64,000 bases of DNA from Roseovarius sp. THAF9. GTDB taxonomy: Bacteria > Pseudomonadota > Alphaproteobacteria > Rhodobacterales > Rhodobacteraceae. This document shows positions 9,218 to 19,014 of the stretch, in pieces (position 1 is the first letter of the stretch; every line of letters starts with the position of its first letter). The position numbers and the translations under genes are program-made. The DNA lies in the NCBI RefSeq assembly GCF_009363715.1, contig NZ_CP045404.1, forward strand, positions 464,001 through 528,000, read 5' to 3'. The notes below the pieces were generated by a model, which saw only the letters and a program-made list of their open reading frames with translations, had not been told where the DNA came from and ran no database searches.

Positions 9218-9230
9218 ACCGCGCGGAGGG

Positions 9231-9563
9231 TCAGTCGTAGAAGGGCGTCATCTGGGCGACGATCACGGCGTTTTCGTCCAGAACACGTTGCATCAGTACT
9301 TTCTCGTCGTCGCTGATCTCGTGGCCCTCGGCCAGTCGCTCGTCGAGCGTGCCATAGCCCGAGACATCCAGCGGTGCGGTGTCGGCCTGTTTCAGGATCG
9401 CCACGGTTTCGCGCACCGCCTCGGCCTCGTCCACGCCGGAGGCATAGATCACCAGCGCGGCACCAGTGGCGGTGTCCGGCAGGCCGTCGCCCTGTTTGCG
9501 GCCGATTTCGACCAGCAGGGTGAAGACCTGCTGGGGTTTCTTCTTGTCAGGGTCTTTGGCCAT
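9231..9563 (-). CDS. Conserved small hypothetical protein downstream of dapD
   Basis: The 110-residue soluble protein starts with a Lys-rich N-terminus (MAKDPDKKKPQQ), then a hydrophobic core containing VFTLLVEIGRKQGDGLP and an acidic C-terminal half. I do not recognise a named domain. It begins 33 bp after dapD on the same strand and probably belongs to its operon. The sequence is compositionally ordinary for this genome. No function is proposed. Confidence 0.75.
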   Translation of the reverse strand: MAKDPDKKKPQQVFTLLVEIGRKQGDGLPDTATGAALVIYASGVDEAEAVRETVAILKQADTAPLDVSGYGTLDERLAEGHEISDDEKVLMQRVLDENAVIVAQMTPFYD

Positions 9564-9596
9564 GAGGGACCTCGTGCCGGGTCTGCCGCGCAGGGT

Positions 9597-10424
9597 TTAG
9601 TCACGCAGCAGCTCGTTGATGGCGGTCTTGGAGCGGGTCTGTTCGTCCACGCGCTTGACGATGACGGCGCAATAGAGGTTGAGGTTGTTCTTGGTGGGCA
9701 TCGAGCCCGACACGACGACCGAGTAGGGGGGAACCTCGCCCATGAAGACCTCGCCGGTTTCGCGGTCGACGATCTTGGTGGATTTGCCGATATAGACGCC
9801 CATGCCAAGCACCGAGCCTTCGCGCACGATGCAGCCTTCGACGACCTCGGAGCGGGCGCCAATAAAGCAGTTGTCCTCGATGATCGTGGGGCCGGCCTGC
9901 ATCGGTTCCAGCACGCCGCCGATGCCGACGCCGCCCGACAGGTGCACGCCCTTGCCGATCTGCGCGCAGGAGCCGACGGTGGCCCAGGTGTCGACCATCG
10001 TGCCCTCGTCCACGTAAGCGCCGAGGTTCACGAAGGACGGCATCAGCACCACGCCGGGCGCGATATAGGCCGATTTGCGCACGATGCAGTTCGGCACGGC
10101 GCGAAAGCCGCCCTCTTTCCATTCGGTGTCGCCCCAGCCCTTGAACTTGCTGTCGACCTTGTCCCACCAGGTGCTGCCCTGCGGGCCGCCTGCCTGCGGC
10201 TCCATGTCCTTGAGGCGGAAGCCCAGCAGAACGGCCTTCTTGGCCCACTGGTTGACGTGCCAGTCGCCGTTGTCCTGCCGTTCGGCCACGCGCAGTTTGC
10301 CGCTATCGAGGGCGTTGAGCGTATCCTCGATCGCCTCGCGGGTTTCGCCGCCTGTGCTGGGCGTGATCTGATCGCGGTTTTCCCATGCGGACTCGATGGC
10401 TGTTTCAAGCTGTGCGTTGGACAT
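9597..10424 (-). CDS. dapD: 2,3,4,5-tetrahydropyridine-2,6-dicarboxylate N-succinyltransferase
   Basis: DapD transfers succinyl from succinyl-CoA to tetrahydrodipicolinate, the first committed step of the succinylase branch of lysine/diaminopimelate synthesis. The 275-residue length equals the family norm. The central part (about 105-235) is a left-handed parallel beta helix of hexapeptide repeats, for example [20 protein letters not shown], and the N-terminal helical domain contains the expected [11 protein letters not shown] segment. The start at 10424 has no strong competing site. It precedes the 110-residue hypothetical gene. Confidence 0.97.
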   Translation of the reverse strand: MSNAQLETAIESAWENRDQITPSTGGETREAIEDTLNALDSGKLRVAERQDNGDWHVNQWAKKAVLLGFRLKDMEPQAGGPQGSTWWDKVDSKFKGWGDTEWKEGGFRAVPNCIVRKSAYIAPGVVLMPSFVNLGAYVDEGTMVDTWATVGSCAQIGKGVHLSGGVGIGGVLEPMQAGPTIIEDNCFIGARSEVVEGCIVREGSVLGMGVYIGKSTKIVDRETGEVFMGEVPPYSVVVSGSMPTKNNLNLYCAVIVKRVDEQTRSKTAINELLRD

Positions 10425-10542
10425 GTCTGGCGTGCTCCCGTGGCAGGTCGTGTTGTGCTGGAATGCCCTATACTGGCGGATGGGGTGGACCGCAATGCGA
10501 CGCGACGCGGGGCGTTAGCGGCAGCTTCATTCACGGGCGCAC

Positions 10543-10572
10543 GAAAAAGGCGGGCGTCCCGGGACACCCGCC
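10543..10572 (-). terminator. Rho-independent terminator after the SH3 gene
   Basis: On the minus strand a near-perfect inverted repeat (GGCGGGTGTCC / GGACGCCCGCC) is followed directly by TTTTT. It lies 26 bp past the stop of the SH3-domain gene and before dapD, so it ends the SH3 transcript. Confidence 0.8.
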
Positions 10573-10598
10573 AATCGTCATATCCTTGTGGATCGGTC

Positions 10599-11201
10599 TT
10601 AGCGTACCACGTAGACCACGCGGCGCTCTGCCGGTTCGACCAGCACCGGCACGCCGTTCACGTAGGCGTAGCGATACTCCGTATCTGGGACAGGTTGCAG
10701 GCCAACCGCCGCGGGCAGTTGTGCGCCGGTCACGACTTCGCCATCGAGATAGATCGGCTCCATCGGGTTGTCGCGCACGTAGACGACCGTGTTGTCCGCC
10801 GGGGTCACCGGGGTGACGTATGTATCGTCGACCACCGTGCCGATGGCGCCGCCTGCTGCGACGGAGTCGGCCTCGCTGTACTCGTAGGTGGCAGTGGGCA
10901 GGTTCATGGCGCTGCGGTTTTCGATCACGCGGACCGAGCCGGCATCGGTGGACGCGGCGAGATAGTCGCCATAGGCCCAGCCCTCGGTGCCGTTATAGTT
11001 GACCTCGCACCAGGAACTGGCCTCGATGCAGCCCTGGATGCTGACCGCACCGGCATTGGGAATGACGTCGATCACGGGCTGTGCCGGGCTGGGGCCCGCG
11101 CGCAGGTTCAGGTCGGTCACGGCGGTGGCGTCGACATCCGCCATCGCGGCGCCTGCGCCGAGCGTGCTGACAAGGGTCAGGCTCAGAAGTCGCTTTTTCA
11201 T
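10599..11201 (-). CDS. Exported protein with bacterial SH3 domain and DUF1236-like tail
   Basis: The 200-residue protein has a clear signal peptide (MKKRLLSLTLVSTLGAGAAMA), a bacterial SH3 domain (about 22-82; VTDLNLRAGPSPAQPVIDVI, WCEVNYNGTEGWAYGDYL), an Ala/Thr-rich linker and a C-terminal DUF1236-like segment (YRYAYVNGVPVLVEPAERRV). SH3b domains often bind cell-wall peptides, so a periplasmic role near peptidoglycan is likely but unproven. It is a single-gene unit with its own terminator. An AAGGA-like site precedes the ATG. Confidence 0.85.
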   Translation of the reverse strand: MKKRLLSLTLVSTLGAGAAMADVDATAVTDLNLRAGPSPAQPVIDVIPNAGAVSIQGCIEASSWCEVNYNGTEGWAYGDYLAASTDAGSVRVIENRSAMNLPTATYEYSEADSVAAGGAIGTVVDDTYVTPVTPADNTVVYVRDNPMEPIYLDGEVVTGAQLPAAVGLQPVPDTEYRYAYVNGVPVLVEPAERRVVYVVR

Positions 11202-11325
11202 GGGTAGTCCTCCTCACTCACATATTCTTGCCGTACGGACGGGATGCCCACCGGCACACTGAGGCCTCAACGCAAGGATTTCGGAGGGTGTTCCCGGGCG
11301 GTAAGGCACCGTGGAAAAACGGGCG

Positions 11326-12252
11326 TCAATCCGCCGAGAGCGGGTCCGGTGCGAGGTTGCCGCCACAGACAAGTACCGCAACCCGTTCATCTTTTTCGGG
11401 CCGGTAGGCGCCGCTGGTCAAGGCCGCGAGCGCGGTGGCGCCGGCGGGTTCGACAAGCTGACGGGCGTCTTTCCAGAGCGCGTGCTGGGCGGCGGTGATG
11501 GCGTCGTCATCCATGGTCACGGCGGTCACGCCGTTCTGCTGCGCGAGCTCAAGACAGATCGAGCCGATGCGCCGGGCGCCGAGCGCGTTGGCGGCGACGC
11601 CAGAGACCTCGACATCGACGCCCTTGCCGGCCTTGAGACCGGCGTTGAGCGCGGCGCAGGTTTCCGGCTCGACGGCCACGACCTTGCGACGCCCGTCGAG
11701 CCACGCGAGCGCCCCTGCAATCAGCCCGCCGCCGCCCACCGCGATCAGGATGGTGTCGGCCCTCAGCCCCTGGTCCTCCCACTCGGCCATGCAGGTGCCC
11801 TGGCCGACCACGGTGGCTGGCGCGTCGTAGGCGTGGATCTGCATCGCGCCGGTTTCGGCCTCGTACTCGCGGGCGGCATCCAGAGCGTTGGAATAGGCGC
11901 CCTCGACCACGTGCAGGTCGGCGCCCTGGTCGCGGATGAGCGCGATCTTGGCGGGTCCGGCCATTTCAGGCACGTAGATGCGGGCGCGATGGCCCAGCTT
12001 GGCGGCGGCAAAGGCGACTGCCGCGCCGTGGTTGCCGCCCGAGGCCGCGACCAGCCCGGCCTTGGGAACGTCCTGTGACAGAAGGGTGTTGAAGGCCCCG
12101 CGCGGCTTGAAGCTGCCGGTGTGCTGGGTGTGCTCCAGCTTGACCTCGATGGGGTGGTCGAGGCCGAAGCCCGACATCTCGGCCGCCGGGGTGCGGCGCA
12201 GGTGCGGGGCGATGCGGAATTTCGCGGCGGCAATCTCGGTTTTCCAGTCCAT
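11326..12252 (-). CDS. Threonine/serine dehydratase (PLP-dependent)
   Basis: The 308-residue fold-type II PLP enzyme has the Schiff-base lysine K49 in SFKPRGAFN, the Ser/Asn phosphate-side motif SGGNHG, and the glycine loop AVGGGGLIAG. It probably deaminates L-threonine or L-serine to 2-oxobutanoate or pyruvate. The protein lacks the C-terminal ACT-like regulatory domain of biosynthetic IlvA, so it belongs to the short, catabolic-type group (about 310-330 residues). It is divergent from the LOG-family gene. Serine racemase or hydroxyaspartate dehydratase activity cannot be excluded. Confidence 0.85.
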   Translation of the reverse strand: MDWKTEIAAAKFRIAPHLRRTPAAEMSGFGLDHPIEVKLEHTQHTGSFKPRGAFNTLLSQDVPKAGLVAASGGNHGAAVAFAAAKLGHRARIYVPEMAGPAKIALIRDQGADLHVVEGAYSNALDAAREYEAETGAMQIHAYDAPATVVGQGTCMAEWEDQGLRADTILIAVGGGGLIAGALAWLDGRRKVVAVEPETCAALNAGLKAGKGVDVEVSGVAANALGARRIGSICLELAQQNGVTAVTMDDDAITAAQHALWKDARQLVEPAGATALAALTSGAYRPEKDERVAVLVCGGNLAPDPLSAD

Positions 12253-12340
12253 TTCGACCCCTTTCGCACGTGCCCGTGGCTAGGCAAATCGTGCGGAACC
12301 CTATACGCCTGAGAAAACGAACCCAACAGGGAAGTGCAGG

Positions 12341-13159
12341 ATGAAAGACGACCGCAATAGCCAGTTCCGGGATGCGCATTCCGACCGCAGCACCGCCGCA
12401 CAGGTGCCCGACACGCCACAGACCCGTGCGCCCGCGTACAGGCTGGCCTTTGCCGACGACGATTTCCTCTGCCGGGACGAGTTGCGGCCCGTGCGTTTGC
12501 AGCTGGAATTGCTGAAGCCCGAGATGATCCTGAACGAACGCGGCATCGAAAGCACGGTGGTCCTGTTCGGCGGCGCGCGCATTCCCGAACCGGCGGTCAA
12601 GGACACCGCACGCACCGAGACGCTGGCGGAGCTGTCTCGCTTCTACGACGAGGCGCGCAGCTTTGCGAAGATGCTGACCGAGAAGTCGATGCAAAGCTAC
12701 GGGCGCGAGTTCGTCGTGGCCACGGGCGGCGGGCCCGGCGTGATGGAGGCGGGCAACAGGGGGGCTGCCGATGCGGGGGGCACCTCGATCGGGCTGAACA
12801 TCGTGTTGCCGCATGAGCAGGCGCCGAACGAATACGTGACGCCGGGCCTGTGCTTCAACTTCCATTACTTCGCCATCCGCAAGATGCATTTCCTCATGCG
12901 GGCCAAGGCGATCTGTTGCTTTCCCGGCGGGTTCGGCACACTGGACGAGATGTTTGAGGCACTGACCCTGATCCAGACCGATCGGATGAAGCGGGTACCG
13001 TTCCTGCTGTTCGGTGAGGAATTCTGGCGCAGGATTATTAACTGGGAGGCCCTGTCGGACGCAGGCACGATCAGCGCCGAGGACCTTGATCTCTTTCAGT
13101 TCGTCGAGACAGCGGAAGAGGCCGTGAAGATCATCGACGACTGGTACGAAGAGCTTTAG
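12341..13159 (+). CDS. LOG-family Rossmann-fold protein (TIGR00730)
   Basis: The 272-residue protein has the lysine-decarboxylase-like (LOG) fold with [10 protein letters not shown] at 129-138 and PGGFGTLDE at 195-203. These bind the nucleotide phosphate and catalyse release of the base in cytokinin-activating phosphoribohydrolases; many bacterial members cleave AMP-like nucleotides. It is longer than plant LOG proteins and has an N-terminal extension of about 70 residues, as in the alphaproteobacterial subgroup. The stop codon overlaps that of convergent apt (TTAG), an adenine salvage gene, which may be coincidental. Confidence 0.88.
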   Translation: MKDDRNSQFRDAHSDRSTAAQVPDTPQTRAPAYRLAFADDDFLCRDELRPVRLQLELLKPEMILNERGIESTVVLFGGARIPEPAVKDTARTETLAELSRFYDEARSFAKMLTEKSMQSYGREFVVATGGGPGVMEAGNRGAADAGGTSIGLNIVLPHEQAPNEYVTPGLCFNFHYFAIRKMHFLMRAKAICCFPGGFGTLDEMFEALTLIQTDRMKRVPFLLFGEEFWRRIINWEALSDAGTISAEDLDLFQFVETAEEAVKIIDDWYEEL

Positions 13160-13695
13160 TCACCCTCGAACGCGCATAGCGCGTGGACATCCATGCCGAG
13201 CGCTTCGAGCCGGGCGCGGCCGCCGATATCGGGCAGGTCGATGACGAAGGCGCAGCCGACGATCTCGCCGCCGAGCCGTTCGATCAGCCTGATCCCGGCC
13301 TCGGCCGTGCCGCCGCTCGCCAGAAGGTCATCGACCAGCAGAACCTTTTCACCGGGGGTTATGGCGTCGTCGTGGATCTCGACGATCGCCTCGCCGTATT
13401 CCAACTGGTACTCTTCCGAGATCACCTTGCCGGGCAGCTTGCCTTTCTTGCGGATGGGCACGAACCCCTTGCCCAGCTGGTGCGCCACCGCGCCGCCGAG
13501 GATGAAGCCGCGCGCCTCGAGCCCCACCACCTTGTCGATTGCCATGCCTGCATAGGGGTGCAGGAGCTGGTCCACCGCAAGCCGCAGCCCGCGCGGGTCG
13601 GCAAAGAGTGTGGTGACATCGCGAAACATGATGCCTTCATGCGGGAAATCGACGATGGTGCGGATGTAATCCTTGACCGTTTTCGCGTTGGGCAT
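13156..13695 (-). CDS. apt: Adenine phosphoribosyltransferase
   Basis: Apt converts adenine and PRPP to AMP and pyrophosphate. The 179-residue protein has the PRPP-binding motif [14 protein letters not shown] at 118-131 and the family segment [11 protein letters not shown] at 58-68. ATG 13695 was chosen because GGAGA lies about 9 bp upstream and the protein then has the family length; the open frame extends 18 codons further. mtnP, at 14687-15559 on the same strand, releases adenine from methylthioadenosine, which Apt would recycle, although a LysE gene lies between. Confidence 0.96.
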   Translation of the reverse strand: MPNAKTVKDYIRTIVDFPHEGIMFRDVTTLFADPRGLRLAVDQLLHPYAGMAIDKVVGLEARGFILGGAVAHQLGKGFVPIRKKGKLPGKVISEEYQLEYGEAIVEIHDDAITPGEKVLLVDDLLASGGTAEAGIRLIERLGGEIVGCAFVIDLPDIGGRARLEALGMDVHALCAFEGD

Positions 13696-13884
13696 GGCGG
13701 TGTCTCCGGTTGGGCCTGTCCGCCTTTGCGTTTGGCGCAACTGGCGCAAAATCGCAAGGTTTGGCTGGGATCGGCGGGGTATTGACGGCCAAGGAATTGA
13801 TTTGCAAGAGGGTTTGCCAAGGCTGCATATGCTTTGTATATACCTTGCGACGCCGGTGACGGAAAACGCAAATCAGGAGCTCGC

Positions 13885-14052
13885 GTGGCCAAGAGTGACG
13901 ACAAGAAAGCCGGGAAGAAAGACAGCCAGCTGATCCTGCGGCTGAACAAGGACGACCGCGACACGTTCATCGAGCTGTGCAAGGAGATGGACACCAGCGC
14001 GGCGCGGGAAATCCGCGGGTTCATCCGGAAATTCATCAAGAAGAACAGTTAG
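13885..14052 (+). CDS. Small basic protein, possible ribbon-helix-helix DNA-binding type
   Basis: The 55-residue protein starts at GTG 13885, preceded by AGGAG at the right distance. After a charged Lys/Asp N-terminus it reads SQLILRLNKDDRDTFIELCKEMDT, shown here only in part of its length, followed by an Arg/Lys-rich helix ending KKNS. The strand-helix-helix pattern fits a ribbon-helix-helix fold as in Arc/ParD-like regulators, but no partner toxin is present. It is divergent from apt, and its stop overlaps that of the convergent LysE gene. The upstream open frame (from 13834) has no good ribosome binding site. Confidence 0.65.
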   Translation: MAKSDDKKAGKKDSQLILRLNKDDRDTFIELCKEMDTSAAREIRGFIRKFIKKNS

Positions 14053-14672
14053 GCCCGGCGCAGGGCGGCTGTCATGGCGCCCATGCCCACCAGCGCCGCG
14101 CCGCCGCCGCGTGTGAGCCAGGTGATGACCGAGGGCCGCCCGATGGTCTGGCGCAGGCGGTCCGCCAGCAGGGCATAGGCCAGCGCGTTGAGCCAGGCGA
14201 GGCCCACGAAGGTGGCGATCAGTATTGCGAATTGTTGGGCCAAGGCCCTGTCGACGCTGACGAATTGCGGAACGAAGGCGATGAAGAACGCGATCGACTT
14301 GGGGTTCAGCGCGGTGACGGCGGCGGCGTGCCAGAAGACGCCCTGCGCGGGTTTCGCGCCGGTGGTCGTGTGATTCAACCCGGTGCTGGGCGGGCTGCGC
14401 AACAGCTTGACCCCGAGATAGACGAGATACGCCGCGCCGATCCATTTCAGCACCGTAAACAGCGTGGCCGAGGCCAGAACGAGCGCACCGAGGCCCAGAA
14501 GGGACGCGGTCATCGCGATGAAATCGCCAAGCGCGACGCCGGTGGCGCTGGCGACAGCGACGCGTTTTCCCTGGCTGAGCGCGTAGGACAAGACCAGCAG
14601 AACGGTCGGGCCGGGAATCAGCAGCAAAGCAATGGTCGCCGCGACGAAGGTCAGCCAGAGGTCTAGGGGCAT
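14049..14672 (-). CDS. LysE/RhtB family amino-acid exporter
   Basis: The 207-residue membrane protein has about six hydrophobic segments and the LysE family signature IPGPTVLLVLSYALSQG near residues 19-35, plus VTALNPKSIAFFIAFVPQF in the middle. Such proteins export homoserine, threonine, lysine or other small amino acids across the inner membrane. It ends on the stop codon of the small convergent gene. The substrate cannot be read from sequence. Confidence 0.9.
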   Translation of the reverse strand: MPLDLWLTFVAATIALLLIPGPTVLLVLSYALSQGKRVAVASATGVALGDFIAMTASLLGLGALVLASATLFTVLKWIGAAYLVYLGVKLLRSPPSTGLNHTTTGAKPAQGVFWHAAAVTALNPKSIAFFIAFVPQFVSVDRALAQQFAILIATFVGLAWLNALAYALLADRLRQTIGRPSVITWLTRGGGAALVGMGAMTAALRRA

Positions 14673-14686
14673 CGGGTTAAACCTTT

Positions 14687-15559
<873 letters not shown>

Positions 15560-15627
15560 GGGTGTCCTTTCCGCTTTGCCACAGCGAATACCGTGCGGCG
15601 CGGAAATTCAACCCTGTAACGGCGTTA

Positions 15628-15816
15628 TCAGGCGCCAGCACCCAGCGTGCAGAGATCGCCGCGACCGATCAGCGAGGTGACCATGCGGCCCTGCTCGGTG
15701 TCGCGAATGGCAAAGCCGTAACCGCGCAGCCGGAACTTCCATTCCCGGTCAGAGACGCAGCGTTGGCGTTCGCGAATGACGAAATCACGGATGTCGTTTT
15801 TGGTTTCAAGTCCCAT
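15628..15816 (-). CDS. Small conserved hypothetical protein (62 aa)
   Basis: The frame starts at ATG 15816 after a good AGGA ribosome binding site. The protein is charged at the N-terminus (GLETKNDIRDFVIRERQR) and carries a compact core with two cysteines (C20 and C56). No known domain is recognised. It is 68 bp upstream of mtnP on the same strand and may be part of that unit. The strong ribosome binding site and the lack of any alternative gene support it being real. Confidence 0.6.
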   Translation of the reverse strand: MGLETKNDIRDFVIRERQRCVSDREWKFRLRGYGFAIRDTEQGRMVTSLIGRGDLCTLGAGA

Positions 15817-16119
15817 CGTTTCCTACCCTTCCACAAATAGGTTGATGAAACCGGGATAGTGGTGGCGCGTGGCGACAATCGTCCCGAAATGTGTCACGAA
15901 AAAGATTTCTGCACATTGTGGGCGCAAGGGTTAATGGCGCTGGATACGCCGAAAACTCCGTCTGTATAACGTCGGTATTACCATCGGTATCGCGACGGTG
16001 CCGTGGTCCGGCGGGCTGAATGAACAGACCGTGCGGTGGGGCGCGGAACTATCGAAAATTCCGCGCCCGGAAAATGCGCATTTTCCGGGACATTTTCTGT
16101 GCAGAAAATGCCGCCCCCG
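15817..16119. other. 303-bp intergenic region with triple-hairpin element
   Basis: No gene is seen here. The left part carries the promoter side of the 62-residue gene. The right part, next to the mscS stop, holds three consecutive hairpins (16041-16110) described separately. Confidence 0.6.
16041..16110. repeat. Triple-hairpin element, copy A
   Basis: Three adjacent inverted repeats follow each other: GCGCGGAA...TTCCGCGC (16041-16066), a perfect 24-bp palindrome (16066-16089; arms CCCGGAAAAT/ATTTTCCGGG), and CATTTTCTG...CAGAAAATG (16091-16110). The middle hairpin and the linker, CGGAAAAT-loop-ATTTTCCGGGACA, recur at 44493-44518 with the same three-hairpin layout. It lies 10 bp past the mscS stop and may terminate that transcript. 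Confidence 0.65.
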
Positions 16120-18360
16120 TCAGGCGTCGGCGTCGTCTTCCATGTCGAGATGGGGGTCCTTGGTTTTCTTCGTGTCCTTCGCCGGAGGCTGGCTGGACCC
16201 CTCGATCGTTTTGGCGTCGTCCGCGTTGCGGTCAAGGCGCAGGTGGGTTGCGGTGCCGTCCTTGTCCTCGCCGAAATAGATGGTCTGGTGCGGGAAGGGA
16301 ATTTCGATGCCGCGCTCGTCCATGATCCGTTTGCAGATCTCGTTATAGGCGCGACCGGTGGCCCATTGCGTGCCCGGCACGGTCTTGATCCGGGCGCGCA
16401 GGACCACGGCGCTGTCGCCCAGCGACTGCACGCCGAACCATTCCAGATCGCCGGTGATGTTCTCGCCTTCCTCGCTGGCCCGCAACTCTTCGAAGGCGTC
16501 GACCATGGCATCCTTGCCGTCGTTGACGTTCTCGCGGTAGGCGATACCCACGTCGGCGACGAAGTAGGAATAGTCCCGCACGTAGTTCGACACCATATCC
16601 ACGGACGAGAACGGTATGACATGGACCACCGCGTGCAGGTCGCGCAGGGTGACCGAGCGAATGGTCAGCTTCTCGACCGTGCCGGTGGTCCCGCCCAGCG
16701 TGACCACATCGCCCACGTTGATGGCGTTCTCGAACTGGATGAAGATGCCGGTGATGATGTCCTGCACCATCTTCTGTGCGCCGAAACCGATGGCCAGACC
16801 CAGCACACCGGCGGAGGCGATGAGCGGGGCGATGTCGACGCCAAGTTCGGCCAGCACGAACATCAGGATGATGACCATGAGCGCGATGGTCGCGGCGTTG
16901 CGCAAGAGCGTCAGCAGCGTGATCTCGCGCGAGGTGGGGGCGGAGCCGATTTCCGAGTTCAGGCGGTAGTCGACCCAGGACACCAGCGCCAGCCATAGGA
17001 TCGCGCCGGCGAGCAGGATGAACGCGATGCTGACGATGGCGCCGGCGGCCCAGGTGCCGAACTCACTGCGCATGAAGCCGGAAATGTCCCACAGGCCGAT
17101 GGCGTCGAGCGCGAAGGCCAGCACGCCGATCACGATGAAGACGCGCACGACCTGGATCACGCGGCCAAGCAGCGAGTTGATCCGCGGTTCGAGCGTGGGC
17201 ATCCGGCTGCTGACATTCATCGGCATGTGCATCCCGCGCACCGCAAAGCGTGACAGCCCGCCCGAGATCAACACCCCGAGGATGATGATGCCGATCACTT
17301 CGGCGGAGTTCAGCAGCAAGGGCAGGATGAGGCCATCGGGGCGCGCGGCCACTATGACGGCGAGGCCGGCGAGATACAGCAGCACGGGAATGTACCAGTT
17401 GCGCCCGATAAAGCGCAGCGCGCTGGGCCGCTCTTCGGGGGTGGGGCCGAGGATCCAGCCGGCGACGTCCTTGCGCGAGCGCACCACCAGGATGGCGGCC
17501 ATGCCGATGGCGATGAAGGCCAGAAGGGTCGAGATGCCCCGCCCGGCGGCATAGGAGGCCTGCCGGTTCACGATGGGGACGATCAGGAGCTGGCCATAGC
17601 CGATCACCGAGGCGATGCCGCCGAACCACGACGACATGCGGCGGGCGGCGACGTCGGAGATGGCGATGAAACGCAGTTCGTGGGTTGTTGGCGCGAGGAC
17701 CGCGCGGAGCGCCACCTTGGCCAGCCCGACAAGCAGGAAGGCGTTGAGATAGAGCGTCTGGCGCACGCCGATGACACCGGTTTCGCCGTAGAGATAGAGC
17801 GCGACGAGATAGCCGAGGCCCCAGGCTGCGAGGACCACGAGGATGTCGATGAGCGTGGTGGCCGCGACGACCGCAAGAGTGCGCACGAAGCCCCAGTCAT
17901 GGGCCTTGTCGCCCATGCGGCGATAGATCAGTTTCGCGCCGGCGCGCAGCAGGAGATAGGCGCCGACGGTGACGACGATGACCACGGCGAGCGCCTGAAG
18001 CGCCTCCCACAGCACGTCGAGTTGCCCGCCTTCCAGCGCCATGAGCGTGGTCGGCAGGGCGATGACCGCGCTGAGGGCGGAGCCGATGGAGGTGGCGGCG
18101 GTCTCGAAGAAGGACTTGGTGAAATCCGCCAGCTGGCGACCGATGGAGGTGTCTTCCTCGGGTTCGACGATTTCGTTTCCCGTGGTTTCGGCAGCACCGC
18201 GCAACGACTGGATCAAAGCGTCGCGGGCCTCGGGGTTTTCGAGCAGATCAATGAGCTGCTGCGCCTCGGCGGAGGGTACGTTGGCCTCTTGCGCGCTGGC
18301 CGGCGTGAGGAAAAACAGGCCGAGCGCGGCCACGAACAGGATACGGGTCAAAAGAAACAT
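16120..18360 (-). CDS. Large mechanosensitive channel, MscS family
   Basis: The 746-residue inner-membrane protein begins with a signal peptide (MFLLTRILFVAALGLFF...ASAQ), followed by a periplasmic segment (about 25-100), around ten or eleven membrane helices, and a C-terminal MscS core: a pore-lining helix (GVLGLAIGFGAQKMVQDI), the beta domain (NAINVGDVVTLGGTTGTVE) and a cytoplasmic cage domain, then an acidic tail. It opens under membrane tension to release solutes during osmotic downshock. ATG 18360 was preferred because the signal peptide starts there; a GTG at 18396 adds 12 residues with no ribosome binding site. UspA follows upstream on the same strand. Confidence 0.9.
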   Translation of the reverse strand: MFLLTRILFVAALGLFFLTPASAQEANVPSAEAQQLIDLLENPEARDALIQSLRGAAETTGNEIVEPEEDTSIGRQLADFTKSFFETAATSIGSALSAVIALPTTLMALEGGQLDVLWEALQALAVVIVVTVGAYLLLRAGAKLIYRRMGDKAHDWGFVRTLAVVAATTLIDILVVLAAWGLGYLVALYLYGETGVIGVRQTLYLNAFLLVGLAKVALRAVLAPTTHELRFIAISDVAARRMSSWFGGIASVIGYGQLLIVPIVNRQASYAAGRGISTLLAFIAIGMAAILVVRSRKDVAGWILGPTPEERPSALRFIGRNWYIPVLLYLAGLAVIVAARPDGLILPLLLNSAEVIGIIILGVLISGGLSRFAVRGMHMPMNVSSRMPTLEPRINSLLGRVIQVVRVFIVIGVLAFALDAIGLWDISGFMRSEFGTWAAGAIVSIAFILLAGAILWLALVSWVDYRLNSEIGSAPTSREITLLTLLRNAATIALMVIILMFVLAELGVDIAPLIASAGVLGLAIGFGAQKMVQDIITGIFIQFENAINVGDVVTLGGTTGTVEKLTIRSVTLRDLHAVVHVIPFSSVDMVSNYVRDYSYFVADVGIAYRENVNDGKDAMVDAFEELRASEEGENITGDLEWFGVQSLGDSAVVLRARIKTVPGTQWATGRAYNEICKRIMDERGIEIPFPHQTIYFGEDKDGTATHLRLDRNADDAKTIEGSSQPPAKDTKKTKDPHLDMEDDADA

Positions 18361-18457
18361 CGGTCGTCCAGTGCTGGTCTTCGGTTTGCGAGACACCTAG
18401 CACTGTCACCCCTGACAGCAACCTTCGCCTTGGTTCGGCGTCAGGCTGTGAGTGCGA

Positions 18458-18871
18458 TCAGCCGCGCACGACGTAGACCGAGCAGTTGGCGTGGGTGACC
18501 ACGTGGCTGGCCGTGGTGCCGAGAAGGTAGTCCTGCACTTTGGGGTTGGCCGAGTCCATGACGATCACATCGACCTTGCGCTCGTCCGCCAGCTTGACGA
18601 TCTGACGGTGGACCGCGCCCTTTCGCACGACGGTTTCGACCTCGACCCCGTCGGCGGGGTTGTCCTTGATGAATTTCGCCAGTTGCTGCGACCAGTAGAC
18701 CTCGGAGTCGTAGATGTTGAGGTTGCGTTCGATCTCGGGCGCGACGGTGGCGACGATCAGCTTGGCACCGCGGCGCTTGGCCATTGCGACAGCCTCTTCA
18801 TAGGCGCGGGTGTGGGTTTCGAGGTGGCGCAGGTTGACGGGGCAGAGAAGCAGTTCGGTGTCGGAAGCCAT
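18458..18871 (-). CDS. Universal stress protein (UspA family)
   Basis: The 137-residue single-domain Usp protein starts with a beta strand (TELLLCPVNL) and ends with VDVIVMDSANPKVQDYLLGTTASHVVTHANCSVYVV, here given only as evidence of the family C-terminus (quoted in part: GTTASHVVTHANCSVYVV). The GxxxS/T-type nucleotide segment is present, so ATP binding is possible. It lies 98 bp upstream of the mscS start on the same strand. Usp proteins are induced by stress, and a link to the osmotic channel is an inference. Confidence 0.85.
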   Translation of the reverse strand: MASDTELLLCPVNLRHLETHTRAYEEAVAMAKRRGAKLIVATVAPEIERNLNIYDSEVYWSQQLAKFIKDNPADGVEVETVVRKGAVHRQIVKLADERKVDVIVMDSANPKVQDYLLGTTASHVVTHANCSVYVVRG

Positions 18872-18946
18872 CGGGTATTCCAGTTGATGCGGTGTGGATG
18901 AAAAAGGGCGGGATGGCGGGCGGCGGGGGGAAATGAATCAAAGGGT

Positions 18947-19003
18947 CCCCCGGCTTGGTCCGGGGGTTTAAGAGGTGCCGCGATCCCGGGTCAAGCCCGG
19001 GAT
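18947..19003. terminator. Two tandem GC hairpins between uspA and rlmN
   Basis: Two inverted repeats lie side by side: CCCCCGG-N6-CCGGGGG (18947-18966) and ATCCCGGG-N5-CCCGGGAT (18983-19003). They are located just after the rlmN stop (minus strand), 12 bp away, without a clean T-run. They may be termination or mRNA-protection structures, or copies of common intergenic repeats. Confidence 0.5.
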
Positions 19004-19014
19004 TACGTGAATTT

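Noticed and set aside
13834..13884. Longer start for the small basic protein
   Set aside because: The in-frame ATG at 13834 has no ribosome binding site and would overlap the likely promoter, whereas GTG 13885 follows AGGAG.
16036..16998. Long open frame antisense to mscS
   Set aside because: It is a GC-rich shadow frame of the channel gene with no family match and no ribosome binding site.
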